A program made the translations under genes and the position numbers. 64,000 nucleotides of DNA from Serinus canaria (lineage: Eukaryota > Chordata > Aves > Passeriformes > Fringillidae): positions 28,900,048 to 28,964,047 of the forward strand of contig NC_066317.1 of the NCBI RefSeq assembly GCF_022539315.1, read 5' to 3'. Of this stretch, positions 10,261 through 25,200 are shown one piece after another. How positions within the stretch are numbered: position 1 is the first letter of the stretch; every line of letters starts with the position of its first letter. Below the pieces are notes generated by a model that was not told the DNA's origin, did no database searches, and worked only from the letters and a program-made list of their open reading frames with translations.

Positions 10261-13200
10261 GAGGTAGGAATTAACGTGAAAGTCAATAACCTTCATCGAG
10301 AGTGCTCTTGGCTTCGTTGTTTTGCTCTGTTTGCTGGAGTGGCGGTGTGAAACTTGACGCCCGAGGAGCGTAGCTACAAGCACATGCTTGCAGAAGCGCC
10401 GCTTCCATTCCACGTCGTGCGCCTACGGGTTTTGTTCCTGCTGCTGCTGGCGGTGTCAGGGCTCTTGGAGAAGGCAGGAGGTGGAAGTTAAATCCGTCTG
10501 CTTTCTGTTCATGCTCCTGCTTGAATGTCCTGGCAGCTCCCGGTTCTCATCCTTAGTAATGGTGCTTTTTTTATTAAATATAATACTGAATTGCTTCTGT
10601 TCCTGACTGCGTATTATTACAGCTGCATAAGCTAGCTTTAACATTTGTTTTTTAAAAGTAAATCAGTCTGGCCATTTTGCTCTTGGTGTGTATTTTAAGT
10701 GTTATGTGCTGCCTGATCATGTTCTTTTTTAAAAAGAAGCTGCTATTAAAAAGTAAAAATAGTGTTGACTCCTTTTTGTTGGAAACTTGGAAATGTAACC
10801 ATGTCTTTCTCAAAGTATCTTGTCATTAGACTACCCACTTCCACTAATTTATAGGTGACAATATGCCTTTTTTGTTAGTTTGTTTTTTAAAATGAGACCT
10901 TTTTCTGCCAACATCCTATTTGGCCCTTTCCATCCCCCTTTCCCTTTCTTGTGGCTATACACAGTGTGAATCAGAGAGCGGGGCAAGGGGAAACTTCAGA
11001 TTCAAATTGTGGCTGTTGCTTTTGGGTTGTTGAGGATTATGCTAAATACTATTAATTAAACTTAAATTCTCTGAGATATTTGATACCCTAATTTTATAAG
11101 AGGCATATCAAAATAGCATCTCTGAAAGTGACCAGAGGAGACTGTTTCTCAGTTTTGTGCTGTTGATTGCAGCTTGTGAATAGCCATTTTTGCCTTTTGC
11201 CTGTAGTTGAACCCACATTATTTAATGCTTGGTCACACAACCAGAGAGAAAATAAATAAAAGCAGCATGATTTTTCAAATGTGACCTTGAAATTATGAAG
11301 TTGGTTTGGACCTTTGAAGAAAGGCATACTTCAAAATGCTCTTTAACTCCTTAAAAAAACATGAATGGCCTGCAATTCACACTACCGTCTGCATATCACA
11401 AGATAGAAAGCAATATTAAAAAAAAAAAATAAACCAGACAGAAAGTACTCCTTATATTTTTAAGAGCTATTGAACATTTGTGTGAGTTAGGTGTAAATAC
11501 ATATTTTGGGATTGGTATGTGTCAGGGAACATCGAGGCTGGAGCAGGGTTGGGTTATATGAATGACTGGCTCCAAACTTAAAGGTAAGTCCCTCCATTTA
11601 ATAGATGAGCTTAGTGTAGAGATTATTTGCAAAGAAGGAGTTTATCTGAAAGCCTGGGTTTAGTAGTAAGGTATTTTAAAGGATGGCAAATATAACTTAC
11701 AGGTAAATGGATTTGAATTCTGAGCTCATACTAATTATTCCGATGGCTGAATGTCTTGGTTTGTTTTTTTTCTTTTTTCCCTGTTCTAGTCCAAGAAAAA
11801 AGGTCTGAGTTTTGAAGAGAAGAGGGCTCGCATGATGGAGATTTTTTTTGAAACAGTAAGTAACTTGTAATTGTCCTGCATTTACATTGGTGGGAAAACA
11901 GGTCCTAAAAGGAGCTTAACTGTGGATGTAGTTGAACTCTGTATCCTGGCAGGCATTTCACTGATGCCCTGTGACATCAGGGTGAAAATTACAGGGGCAA
12001 ACTTCATTCATTTAACTTCTGATCAGGTGGCCCATCCCCAGGTGGAGCCAAGGAATAAAGATGCACAGGTGGTTTTAAATTCTTCAGGTGCTGCTTATGG
12101 TCATCTTCTCATTTTGAGTCTGTTACCATAAGAGGGGACAGCAGGAAATTAGGAGGTATCTCACTGCATTTTATGGGAGGAGAAAGAAATCTGAGCTTTA
12201 GAAAAACTGAGAGCAGAGTTGGAAGGGGTCCCTGGGGAGAAGAAACCTGGAGATCCAAAAGCTGAGCTACAGTTGTATTGGTGGCACATGTAATGCACCA
12301 TGTTTTACTTTTTAGAAAAAGTACTGTGACACTTGAGTACTGGAGCAATAGGGTGCATCTGTGCTGACAGTCTAACCTGGGATTTAAGTGCTGTATGATC
12401 TGAGATGAAATATGACGACTTCAGATCACCAAAGGAAAGAGAAGGGCTTATTACAATAATAGTTTTTTTTCTTATTATTTAATTCTCAGAATGTTCCAGT
12501 TCTGATGAGGGATATGCAGGCTATTTCCCAAGCAAAACCAAAACATGCAATGTATTTCCTACTTGCTTTTGTTGGCATTAATTTAGTGTAAAAAACACTC
12601 AGGCTTAGATGATGCTGTCATTTGGAACTGAAATGTCTTTTATGTTTTGCACAGAAAGATGTCTTCCAGTTGAAGGATCTGGAGAAGATTGCTCCAAAAG
12701 AAAAAGGGATTAGTAAGTGTTTATAAAAGTTATTTCTCTTGAGCAAGTAATCTTTTTTGAGATGGGTCCTTCAGTGTAAATTTTTCTGGCTACAATCGTA
12801 GGTTTGTGATTCTAATAAAGGAAAATATAGCTAGAATGGGAGACTGGTCAGTGGCAGGGCTGTAGTGTTAAAAGTGACATGGGATGGGGGCTTGCTTAGG
12901 CTCTGAGCTGCCTGATTTGGACTTTCAGTGTATGAAATCATTGTTTGCACTCAGGTATTAAATATCTGCCTGTAATATCACAAATGTTTAAAATGCTAGT
13001 CCAGATATACATGGGCAGTGTGCTCTTGAGCTTTTCTCCCCCCAAAATGGCTGGACACCTATAAATGGAAGGGACTTGTCTTTTCTGTGAAAGCCTTCCC
13101 TATGAGATCCATTGGTTTAGGATTAGGTCCAAGAGGATTTACCTATGATCTTGGATTGTTTTGTATGTTCCTTATTAGTTTTCCTTCTAAGCTCATTGAC

Positions 13201-16200
13201 AAAAGGGAGGCAAAGCATAATGTGTTTGTGTACTGTCCTTCTCTAGCTTATCTTGGTGGCACTGCAAGAGTAAGTGAACTTGCTGAGAGAATTGCAGAGG
13301 TGAATATCACAAAGCAGAGTTTTTCAGTTGTGTCAACAGCTAACAGAGGCATTCATGGGCTTCTGAAGAGATGTGGTGCTGTCTTGGTTGGTTTGTCAAT
13401 GCAAATGTTTAGTTGTAATTTGCAGTAAGGTTGAGTTTAGAGTTTTTAAAGCCATTAACACCTTTGAATAGTCCAAATTCATCCTGTCTCTGCATATGAA
13501 GGCATTTAGCCACACAACCCAAGCCCCAGTTACTCTGAAAAGAAAAATTACTAACCTGTTCCCATCCTGACATCCAGCCTGTAGCTTCCAAAAGATATGG
13601 GACCCCCTGTAGTCTTGAAATTGAACATCAGGTACCAAAACCCATAATTGACCTCAGAAGTCTTTATATCTGCAACACCTGAGGATAACATAACTACTTA
13701 GCTTTGTTGAACAGGTACCATTTTTTTTAAATGGTGAATTATATCACAGGATTGAAAGGAAATGATCGGTTGTGTTCATAAATGTTGATGCTTATGAGTG
13801 AAAATGGTGTTTTATACTGGAAGAGAATATAATTAAAATCATTGTAATGTAACGTGTATGTATTTTGTGCAATACTCCTGAGCAGTGTTTTGCAAACATC
13901 TGGTAGCAGATGTGTAGAATAGCAGTGTTTAGGAGCAAACTGCTGGTTTCAGAGTACAAGTGAAGTTTTGAGCATGTTGTCCTTGTGAAATCTTCCAGCT
14001 AGATGACATTTGAGGAGAATACAGATGATTGTAGATAATAGTTTGTGGTATTCATAATTCTCCATTATCCAGCTGCTACATGGTTCTGATTTTACATTTT
14101 TGCTTTTATTAGCCTCGATGTCAGTGAAAGAGATTCTGCAGAGCCTTGTTGATGATGGCATGGTGGACACTGATAGAATTGGAACTTCGAATTATTTCTG
14201 GGCTTTTCCAAGTAAAGCTCTCCATGCCAGGAAGCGTAAATTGGAGGAGTTAGAGTCTCAGGTAAATCTGTTTTATGAAACATACTTGTTTATCTGAATT
14301 GGTTTGCTTTTTCTTATACCTTCCTGTCATTCTTGTTTATATCTCTCCTTTTTACAAAATGTACATGTCCACACACGCAGATTTTACTGTAGGAATTATC
14401 TATCATTCATAGTAGGGCATTGTCATTAGCCTACTGTTACCTCAGGAAAGCTTTGGAGGTTCTTATTGGAGCTTGAGAAAACTTTTTGTCTACTTGCTGC
14501 TGAAAGCATGCTAGTCATGATGCAAAGCATCATTTAAGGACTCAAAGGTAGCATGCTTTTGTGTCTTTTATATAATGTAGGCTATCATGAGGCAATAACT
14601 TAAAAGTGATGACAGCTGGAATGCATAACCTGAGTAGATGAGGTTTCTACTTAGGCCATTGTGTTTTCATCTGCTTTTATTGGTGGCTTAATTTGTGAGC
14701 ACTTCTGTAATCCGGTACTGCACTTTTAGCAGGAGAAAAAAGCAAATTGGTCATGAATCACAGAATCAAGGAATGGTTGGGGTTGGAAGGGACCTCTGGC
14801 GATCTAGTCTAATTCCCTGCTAAAGGAGGTTCACCCAGCAGCAGGTTGCACATGATAATGTGCGGGTGGATCTGGAGTATCTCCAGAGAAGGAGAGTCAA
14901 TGACCTCCCTGGGCAGTCTGTTCCAGTGCTCTGTCACCCTCAGAGGAAAGAAGTGTTTTCTCCTATTTATATAGAACTTTGTGTTTGTGCCAGTTGCCCC
15001 ATGTCTTTTTGCTGGCCCTGGCTTTAAAGAGTCTGGCTCCATCCTCTGGACACCAGCCCTTAAGGTATTTGTATTGATAAGGTCCCCTGTCTTTTGTGAA
15101 GTTGTCTCTTCTTCAGGCTGCACTGGTCCAGCTCCCTCAGCCTTTCCTCATAAGAGGGATACTCCAGTCCCCTCCTTATCTCCACAGTCCTCTTTTGGGC
15201 CCTCTCCAGTAGCTGCTTGTCTTTCTTGAACTGAGGAGCCCAGAACAGAGCAGAGCGCTCCTGAGGAGGCCTCGCTAGGGCAGAGGACAGGGGGAGGAGA
15301 GGCTCTCCTCAGAAGAGCAGGGCATCTTTTGTTGCAACATTGCTGTTCTGTGGATCTGGTTCCTTCCTACTTTTTGGGAACCGTCTTTCTTTCTGCTTCT
15401 AATGGGAGTGGGAAAGCATCTATTCATCAGTTTATTTGCAATTGGAGTATATGATAACATGATGAACAAATGAGCTTTTTGAGACCATGTGGTGTGATTG
15501 TACAGCAGCACTGCCAACTCTTCCTCTGATTATTCAGCATTATGTTCTTTCTTCAAAGAATCATTGAATTAATGCAGATTTACTGGTAGCATCTGAACAT
15601 TTTTACAGCAATTATTTTCTTCAGGCGTAGCTGTGAATGAATCTCAGGCATTGCTGCCTTTTGTACAGTGTTGTCAACTTCAGCTGTTTCTTTATATTTA
15701 TACAATTATATCAAATTATTCAAAAGAAAAATGCTTTTTTTCCCCGTCTTGAATTGAAAAGGGAGTTTGACTTAGCTGAATATGGTTTTACTGTTTTCAG
15801 GCATGGACTTAACCTGCCACATGACTTAAATAATTTTTATAGACTGGTAGTAACAATGCTCTGGCTCTTATTCCAGTGGAGTTTCATTTGCCCGAAACTG
15901 ATTAGTTTAACTCTGCACTGAGTTGGAACTGAACTTCCTAGTAAAATTACTCAACTTATTAGTACATTCACTCAAGTTTTAGATGAGGCTATTTACTCTG
16001 CCAACACACAAATTGCCAACTAAGAAACTGAACAAATATGTTCCAAAACTCCTGCTTTCTTCACCAAACTCCCTGGTGCCACTGTTTCGTCAAATGCAAA
16101 TGATTTGCTCTTGGATCCTTTTTGTTGTTGCTCATGCTCCATATTATAGCCAAGTCATTGAAAGAAGGAATTGATATTTGTTGTCCTTGCCCTTGAGCCT

Positions 16201-19200
16201 AGTCCCATTGTGAATTTTGAACATAATTGATCAAGCAGGTCTCTGGCATACCCTGATGAATATCTTCCTTGGAATGTCTTGCAGAATCTGCCTAATGTAC
16301 TCCATGGTTAGGATCCAGGAATTGCCTACAAAAATATGCTGAACTGTTTTTAATGTACTTAAACATATCTGTTATTGTGAAAGTGTAATAGACATGTAGT
16401 TATTTATTTGTGATGTTATTTCTATGTAGAAAAATACTATTCTGATATGAACAATTCTGCAATATAAAACTGTTCCAGAAATAGTTTTATTACCAGAGCC
16501 TTACTTGCAAACCAAGCTCTGCCCCTGACATATGGGCTTATTGGTATAAGAGCTCTCTTTTATGATGGTATGAGTCTTCAAAAGTACTTCTCTTCATTAA
16601 CTTGGTTTTCTGATGAGACTGGAAATGTTTCAGCATTTCAGGGAAAAGCATTTTCACTATCTGAAAATAACTTCTCTGTTGACACAGTGGAAAGGTGGCA
16701 TTTTCAATGAAAAGCACTCTGAACATTTTTACAAGATGATAACAGGTTCTGTCTGTGAGTTCAAATTGGCTCTTTTGGTGTTTGTACTCTTCTTGATGTG
16801 CACACAGAGATTTTCTTAAGGACTTCTAAATCTATTCACTGACTATCACAGAACTTTTTGTCAGAACATACAAAGCAAAGGAAAAGAGTTAGCTATTGTA
16901 CCATTTCTGTTGCTTGTTGCTTGTCTTTGATCATTCCCATATAGAGCTTGTGGCATGCTGAGAGATGTATTTTCTCTCTGTGTCTTGTCCAGATTGATTG
17001 TTAACTACCTGAGTGGGTCTCTTTGTTTAGCAGTTAAAAGCCAGAATCAGGCTGCCTTATTTAAAGCATGTTTTAAAATCCAGCAGTTCAGTTCATGCTG
17101 CAGTTTAGGCTTTTTACCAGGAGGCATTATCTTTGTTTCCTGAGGGCATGGGTAAATAGTCAAGGGAAAGGAGTGATCCCAAGTGCTGAATTGTCATTTG
17201 AAAATAATGTGGAGGAACAGAACAGGCTTCTTCATGATGCCCACTGATTCACAGCACTGAGGCTATGTTTGACAAGCTGGGTCTGCTACAGGACCTTTTG
17301 CCTGCATATGTTGGTACTTCAGAATGTTACAGCCAGGTTGCTCATAGCATTCTGCATTTTACAGAACTTGTGATTGTGGGAGACTGTTTAAGGAGCTGTT
17401 CTTGAAACACTTTTTTTGTTTCAGATTTTTTAGTGATTATTAAGCCATCCTGGAGATGCAGACGCAAAGAAGTCTGGCTTGATATTCATAATGAAGATGA
17501 AGCTAGTTTTGTCTGGATGTTTTAAGCTGCACTTCAGAGGGGTTCTGTATACGCCAGACTTTTCCCAGGAAGGATTTATTACATGATTAGTGTGCAGAGA
17601 TACCACAATTAAAAAGAATGCTAAAGTTTCTTTTACAGCTTCCCTGCCTGACCCCATCCTTTGGCTTGCTCTTGTGGAGGCAGGTGTTTCAAGAGGGGCA
17701 CTAATCCCTGACTTATATATGAGGCAGATCTTGTGCTGATCTAATTAGTATCTCGGTGGTGCCCTCTAACCCCAAGTTACTGCTTGGGCCTCTTCCTGTT
17801 TTTCTGAAAAGCAAGGATAGCAAATGTCTTTAGTTTGTGTAGCATCTGCTAGAACTATTTCCTCCAATAGCTCCCACAGTGAGAATTAGTAAGTAGGTCC
17901 CTTTGGATTTTGTATTAATTTGTTTTGCAGTGGCATGGTTGCTCCTAAGGGTTATGTCTTCAGGTGCTTATTCTTCACCTCTTGGTTATGCTTATGCATC
18001 TGTGAAGAGGACTACTGAAAAAGTGAAATATATTGGAAGCTGCATTTTAGTGAGATGGGTTTATACAACCATTTGGTTTGCTTGCATGTGGAAGTTGCAT
18101 TTAGTTAGATTGGGTACAGGTATGCAACAGTGAAAGAAGAGCAAGGGTGTGGACTAAGAAATAATGTTTTAACAATGTTTATAAATGAAGAAAATTTTAA
18201 TGCAACCTCACCTGTCAAGAGGCCTTTTGAAGCTTACTGAGGGGTTAGTCTTCCTTCCCTAGAAAAGGTGAAATGATGTGATCTTTATCAATATTTTTCT
18301 GGCTGTGGGATTCAGAAGCCTGGAGTTACCTATGATCAGTTATAGGTTGATATAACAAGAAACAAGATGTTTATTCTCGGTGTAACAGTTGTGAGTGAGG
18401 AAAAGAGAAATCTTTCTGATGTAGCCTTAGTATAAGCAGATTCAGCTTAGATTTTTTTCATTTTTCATCTGTGTCTTGGGCAAAACACTTGCATCTGTGC
18501 TGAGAGGGACCTAAAATATTAAGCACTTCAAAGATGTTGTGGTTAGTGTAACTGCAGACGGTACTATGAGCACTGTAGTCCAGTAGCTTGGGAAATCAAC
18601 CAGTTATTTTCTTTTCCTCAGTGTGGTGTTGTTCATTTCACTGTTCAATTTAAAACTGTTCATTTCACTGTGTTGTTATTTGTCTCATTTCTCACGGTGT
18701 TGCTCTCTTGTGGGTTAATCTTTTGTGTTCTGAGGCTTTTGCAAGGGAAAGTTTAACAGCCAAAACTGAACAAAATGGTGTCACCTTGAACTGCAATGGA
18801 GATGGAACAGAATTTTTTTAGAGCAGGATAGAGGATGGACATTTTGTGCTGTTCCTTGTGCTTGCTTCAACATACTCATGACCAAGAGAGTTTCTGACCA
18901 TGTTTTTCTCCCACTAAGCATTGCATTGGGCCACTGTTAGTTAAGGTAGAAAAGATTAGTTGATGTTTCATTCCTTAAATCCCTGCCCTAGGGCTGGAAA
19001 AATGAGGGATTTTTGCTTCCCATGACTCATATATTGAACCAAGGGGAGAATTTGCACTGGGTACATCCTGGCTCACATTTGCCAGCTAGTCTGGGGGGAA
19101 AAAAAAAAAAAAAATCAGAAAAAACCCAACAAACCCCACCCCCCTGCAAGGAATGAACTTGTTGAAATCAAGTGACTTCATATGTATTAAATTGTTTGTA

Positions 19201-22200
19201 CTAATGAGCATTGAAATATGAAAAGTGAAAGAATTTATTTTCGTAAAAAAGCAGTGAAGGGAAAGCTGTATTAGGAATGCTTATATTAGGAAAGCACATT
19301 GTTTGAAAATAGTTAATGGAAAAAAATATTCATATTGTGAGTAATCTGGCTTGAAGCCACATGAAGATATCTGACAACTTAGGTAAAAGGAGAGAACCTT
19401 GTTTGTTTAGAGTGCACACAAAAAAATTTTGAGTTTTAACCATCAGAAAGTTCTTTCAAGATGCAGTTTGGTTTATTTCTATCCTATATTTTTCCTCCTT
19501 AAATACTGTTACTGGACAGTTGCTGAATAAATCTGCTTGAGACCACTGACTGAAGCTCAGGAAACCTCTGCTGTCCTCATTGTTCCCGTGTGAGCCGCCT
19601 CCTCCTTCATCCCATTGACTCAACTGTCGCGGTATTTTCACATGGTTTGGAGGTTGATCCTGGACTGAAGTTAAGTACTAGCTCAGCAGTAGCTGGCTAA
19701 AAGTAACCAATCCTGAACTGAGGTACAAATCTCTGGAGATGACAGAAGTGCAGTGAGGAGTAGCAGGCCTGATGGTGCTTGAAGTTGGGTGATGTTGCTG
19801 TAGATACAGGACTAGTTTTGTGCCCTGGATGGAGCTTTGCATCAGCAGGGAGAGCCTGTGGGACCTAGTTCTGTGGAGCAAGCTTTTGGCATTGCTTTGT
19901 AGAAATGTCCTCAGCAGATGATACAGCATCATTTCTTAGCAGAGCTCCTCACATACCTCAGGTCTCTATTGCAGTTTTCAGCCTCTGTTAGTTTTGAATG
20001 CTCACTGTTTTGGTTTTTTTTGCCTCTCAGCAATGATGAGCTATTCCTAGAGGTACATGTGCAACACCTTTGGAATCCATGGCTTAATGTTTTCGATAGA
20101 ACAGTTTATTTTTGTGGTGTAATATTTTCACATTATCCATTGAAAAACTGTATTCAGTGTGGTTTTAAAAATGTCTATTTATTGAAAAAAAAGGACTTGA
20201 GAGCATAAAACGTGTTAAGGTTTATTATGATCTTAAGCTTTGCTGTAATACATTTAGAAAGCTTAGCACTATCTTTTTCATATATATTTTATTAATTTTA
20301 GGTAGTAGATAGCATGGTTAAAGAATTGCCCTCTAAACCAGAGAGGTACATTTGCAGAACCAGAAGTCAGAACTAATGTGTGTGACTTATGCTAGGAATT
20401 ACTTATTTAGACATTTTTCTCATTCAGTAATTTAGACATATGTGTGCTTACAATTTATTTTTATTAGGTTGCAGAAAATGTAATAAATTGTTCCTTTCCA
20501 GAAAAAATAAAATTCTGATGGCTGAAGAGGTCTTTCTTTTAATGCCATTATAAGGCCTTGAGCAATGTGGTCTTGTGGAACCTGTCCCTGGCCATGGTAA
20601 GGACTGGACAGTCTTTAAGATCCCTTCCAACCCTTAACCATTCTTTTGTTCAGTAATATGTAGGCAGGATCCCAGTGTGTTGACTGGTGTGTTGACTGCT
20701 AAGGTGTTATAGCAGTCTTCCCATATGCATGCTGGGCCTCCTTTTTCCACCTCATATTTGAGGATGTGTCATTTAGCTTTCTAGTTAGTTGTTTGGTTGG
20801 TTGATTGGTTGGTTAGTTAGTTATTCATTCTTCCTTGGCTTGCCCTGACCATTTTGTTAGTCTGCAGCCCTAGTGAGCTGATTCCATTCTGTGCTGGCTT
20901 ACTTTTTTTATTTCTCTTGCATAGTAACTACTGTCGCAACAGAGACAATCAGTGACCCTTCCTATGTTCAGCCTTGTGGCTTTCACTGACTTGTGCATTT
21001 TGTTTGAACTGAAGGACTAGACTCATAAAGAAATGGCTTACTGCAGAGCTGGTATGGTATGACTAACTCACTTCAAACCATCCAGGGGGAGCTGTAGCAG
21101 TAAGGGCAAGAGGCTGAAAATTTGCATCATTTAAACATTGTGAATATGTTGATTACATCTATGCCCATTTATTTGTTCATCCTGTAAGGCTTATTCCCTC
21201 TCTTAGTCTCCTGGAAAATGTTAATAAAATTTCATTAGAATAGTCCACAATTTTTGTTACTTCTGCATCTTGCACTTGAAAAAGCTGATATCTCAAAATT
21301 ATTCTGCATTTACTGTGTCCTAAAATGTCCATCAGAGAAGACTCTTCAAATGCGGGAGCTTAGAGCCTTCTGGAATTATGTTTTATGGCATGCTACAAAG
21401 CCCTGGAGAGTATGCTTAGTTACTGCTGTCATGGCAGATTTCTAAAAATACAGTGCTCTGGAGGCTTCTGTTGGAATTAAGCAACTTCATAATTTGGTGT
21501 TTATTAGTTGAATTTCATGCTTTTCCTTTTACTGTTAATGTGTAACTAACATGATGGCAACTGGGAAATGTAGATTTACCTTTTCTTCCTTCTTGATAAG
21601 CATAAGGTAAAATTGGCATGATTTATGAGCAATATTTTTTAAAAACTGTCTCTGTAATAACTCTTAAAGATTTTAATATAGGTTTGAAGGAAGATTCCTG
21701 CTATACTAAAAAGGATATATTGATATTTATTCTGATGTAATGCAGGAAAACCACTACTTTTTTCAAACAGGGTTGTGTGTGACACTGAATTTTTTAGGTA
21801 ATATCCTCACACAGTTTACCTTTTTGAAGATATTTGCACTCTGGCTGCTAGCTCCATTCCTGGCACTGCAGTGAAATTGTTAATCTGAAATGAAAATAAA
21901 CTGAAATTAAAAACAGGGCTCTCACCATAGAAGCCCAGTCAGGTCTGGCAGAGACAGCCCTGCACATCTCCCTGTGTCCCACAGTCAGCATGGCAGGTGG
22001 GAATGACCCTTCAGCAGATCAGCAGAAAACCAGCAACCCAAGTGTCTGGAAATTTGCCTGTACTGTAAGGCCAGAAGCTTCCAGCCTGATGATAGGCAGC
22101 CAATACTACTTTCAAAGCTGGATTTGATGGAGACAGTGAATTGTAGTCCTATTTAACGTAAACTTTGACTTTCACCTTAAAGTCTTTTAATTCAATTATT

Positions 22201-25200
22201 ATAGCATATTTTATTTTAGAAAATTACCATGCATGCAGAAATGAGCTACCAGCAAGCAATTATAGAAGTCTCACTTCATAGAATTTTCCTCTTTGAAAGG
22301 AATAAAATTAAAGAAAAACTAAACAAAAAAATGAGTATAAAACCAAAATGGGTTATTTTGATGCAGGGAGGCTTTGGAGGAAAAGGCCTTTCTTGTCACA
22401 GCCAAACAGCTCATTATTTTTGAACATATGGAAAGACTCTTCTTTGTATCAAGAATTGGAGATGACTGGGTGATCTATCTAAGCATTACTTAAGAGTGAC
22501 AAATTGGCATAAAGAGTTAGTATGTAAAATTGCTGTCAAAACTCTGAAGTTTGATAGATGTATTTTACTGAGGTTTATTATTTTACTGATAATATCTCAG
22601 TGTAGAATTTGGGCATTTCTAGAAGTTTGTGGAATAAAGTTTGATTTTGTTTCTAAAGTCTTTAAGCAGAATGTGAGCTTGGGGAATATTGCATGAATAT
22701 TGTGTTTTAACTTGTGCTTGTCTCTACTTAGTCCCTGAAGGCATTGTCAGTGTATGGTCCAGCTGCTTCAGATAGCAATCTTTAAAAACCCTTTAGGGAA
22801 AAATTGAAACTTCTCTTAATTCTCTCCCTTTCTTTCCAAGGGAAAATATCTTTCTATGTTCTTCCTGCCTTGAACAGACCTATTAACTACCATCTTGGAC
22901 TTTGTAGGTTTATGAAATACCCTAATATTCAGTAACAAACATGTCCTTCATGTCCAGGTATGAAAATTTTCTGTAGTTCTGTCAGTCATGTGAATGTCTT
23001 TTGAAGTTCTTTCAGCTTTCCTTACTAGATTGCTTGAATTTGTGAAACAGTGTTGAATGAGGTGTTTCAGCTGTTTTCTGTTGGTTTGGGGTTTTTTTTA
23101 GGTTGATTGGGGCATACTTGATATTTGTATCTGAGTAGACGGCCATCTGTCCCTCAGGTCGTGCCAATTACGCCAACTCTGAAAGCAGCCACAGAAATTC
23201 AATTCTTTCATAGAGCCTGCACAACTGTTTCTTTCACCTTTTGTCTTTTAAGGAGGTTGGCCTCGAGCAGTTATTTTTTGTTGCATAACTACTACTTATC
23301 AAATGGTGTTGTAAATGAATGAAGCAAAACCAAAAGCTCTTGGTGAGACATTTTCTCTAAATTAACTTTATTATGGCAAATCTAAAGAGATGGAAAAAAA
23401 TTGAATTAAAATACTTTTAAAGTAGAGGGATTTGCTGTATGGTAATATATTTAAAATAATTGCAGGTAACAACATCAGATTTGTACATTTGAGTCTTCAT
23501 GTGGATGGGTGAAGGTTCCTATGGAGGGGGAATTTCTCATTTGTTTCTTCTGAATACCCCACATTTTATTTTATTTGCCAGAAAAAAACCAAATACTCAT
23601 ATTCAACATGGCCTGAGAACAGAGCCATGCCTAATTTACTGTATGATATTTCAGCTTATCTGTTAGCGTGTAAAGTAAATCAGGATTATAGACCTAAATT
23701 TAATCTTGAAATGCAAAATGAAATGTGTTTGTGGGAGGGGCAAGTAAATCAGTTTTTCCCACATGGATACTCTAGCAAAACATAGAAATACTGCTTATGA
23801 GTGCAGAGATCTAACTTAAGAATTACCAGTTTTTGTGAGTCTTTGTAGTGCTTTGTCAAACAGTTGTATGGAGAGTCAGGTTTTCAGTTTAGTCCCCTGA
23901 AAAAAACCTTCACTTACTTTGCATGAGTGTCAGATACTTTTTTTAAATCACTGACATATTTGTAGTGCTAAACTTAAAAATTCACACTTGTTATCTCTTC
24001 AGTCCTCTTTAAAATGACGGAACTTACACATTGGCAGGATTATTAGTGTGGTGTTTTGGAGCAAGTGTTATTTACTTCAAATAATCAGTGTACTATCCTT
24101 TAATTTTGAATAGCAAATATGATGTGTTATGGGGGAAAGGGAATGTATTCAGCTCAGTCTTAATGAGCATGATGAGGGAGTGACGCTGTTGTGCTGCAGG
24201 CTGATCAAGAGGAGGAGGGGGGATGAGGCTTTCTATAGGCAATTAGCAGCAAGTCTCAAAGTCACAGGCCTTGGTTCTTGTGGGGGACTTTTAAGCCCCC
24301 CTGACATCTGCTGGAGAAGCTGTACAGCAATATGCAATCAGTCCAGGAGTTCCTGGAAAGCACTGACAGTAACTTCCTGCCACAGGTCGTAGAGGATCCC
24401 ACAAGGAATGTTGTGCTGACTGACCTCAGTAACCAACAAGGAAGTCTTGTGGGGATGTGAAGGTTGGGGACAGCCTTGGCTGTAGTGGCCACAAGATTGT
24501 ATAGTTCAGTGTTGGATGAAGAGGTATCAGGACAGCAAGCAAGATGATGACCATGGACTTTAGGTGAACTCACTTTAGCCTCCTGGTATATTCTTGAAAG
24601 AATCCCATGGGAACCAGCTCTGCAGGGAAGAGGGGTCCAGGAGAGTTGGTTGATGATGAAGGCTCACTTCCTTCAGGCTCGAGGATGATGCATCCTAATG
24701 AGAAAGAAGTCGGGCCAAGGGCACAAGAAACCACCACAGATGATTAAAGAACTGCTGCCGTTACTCAAGTAAAAGCAAAAAGTTACCAGGGAACGGAAGC
24801 AAGGCCAGGCCACTTGGAGTGAGTATTGAGAGGTGGTCAGGTGAAGTAAAAATGAGACTTGAAAGGCCAAATCCCATCTAAAATTACGTCTAGCCACCTT
24901 CTGAAATTCAACAGGGACAAATGCAGGGTCCTGCACTCAGGGAGGAAAAACATTATGCACCAGCACAGGCTAGGGGCCAACCTGCTGGAAGGCAACTCAG
25001 CAGAGAAGGACCCAGAGAACTTGGTGGACAGCAAGCTGTGCTGGAGCCAGCTGTGTGCTCTGATGGCCAAGAAGGCCAGTGGTATCCTGGGGGTGCATTA
25101 GAAAAAGCAGGTTGAGGGAAGTGATACTGTCCCTCTGCTCAGTCCTGGTGAGGCCACATTTGAAGTTCTGCATCCAGTTCTGAGTTCCTCAGTAGAAGAG

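Noticed and set aside
9192..10413. Two long minus-strand frames (325 aa at 9192-10169 and 302 aa at 9505-10413)
   Set aside because: They run through the CpG island, where stop codons are rare, and through the A/C tract, which translates as a meaningless F/L/V-rich stretch. Both are Pro/Arg/Gly-rich with no domain, and they overlap each other and MND1 exon 1.
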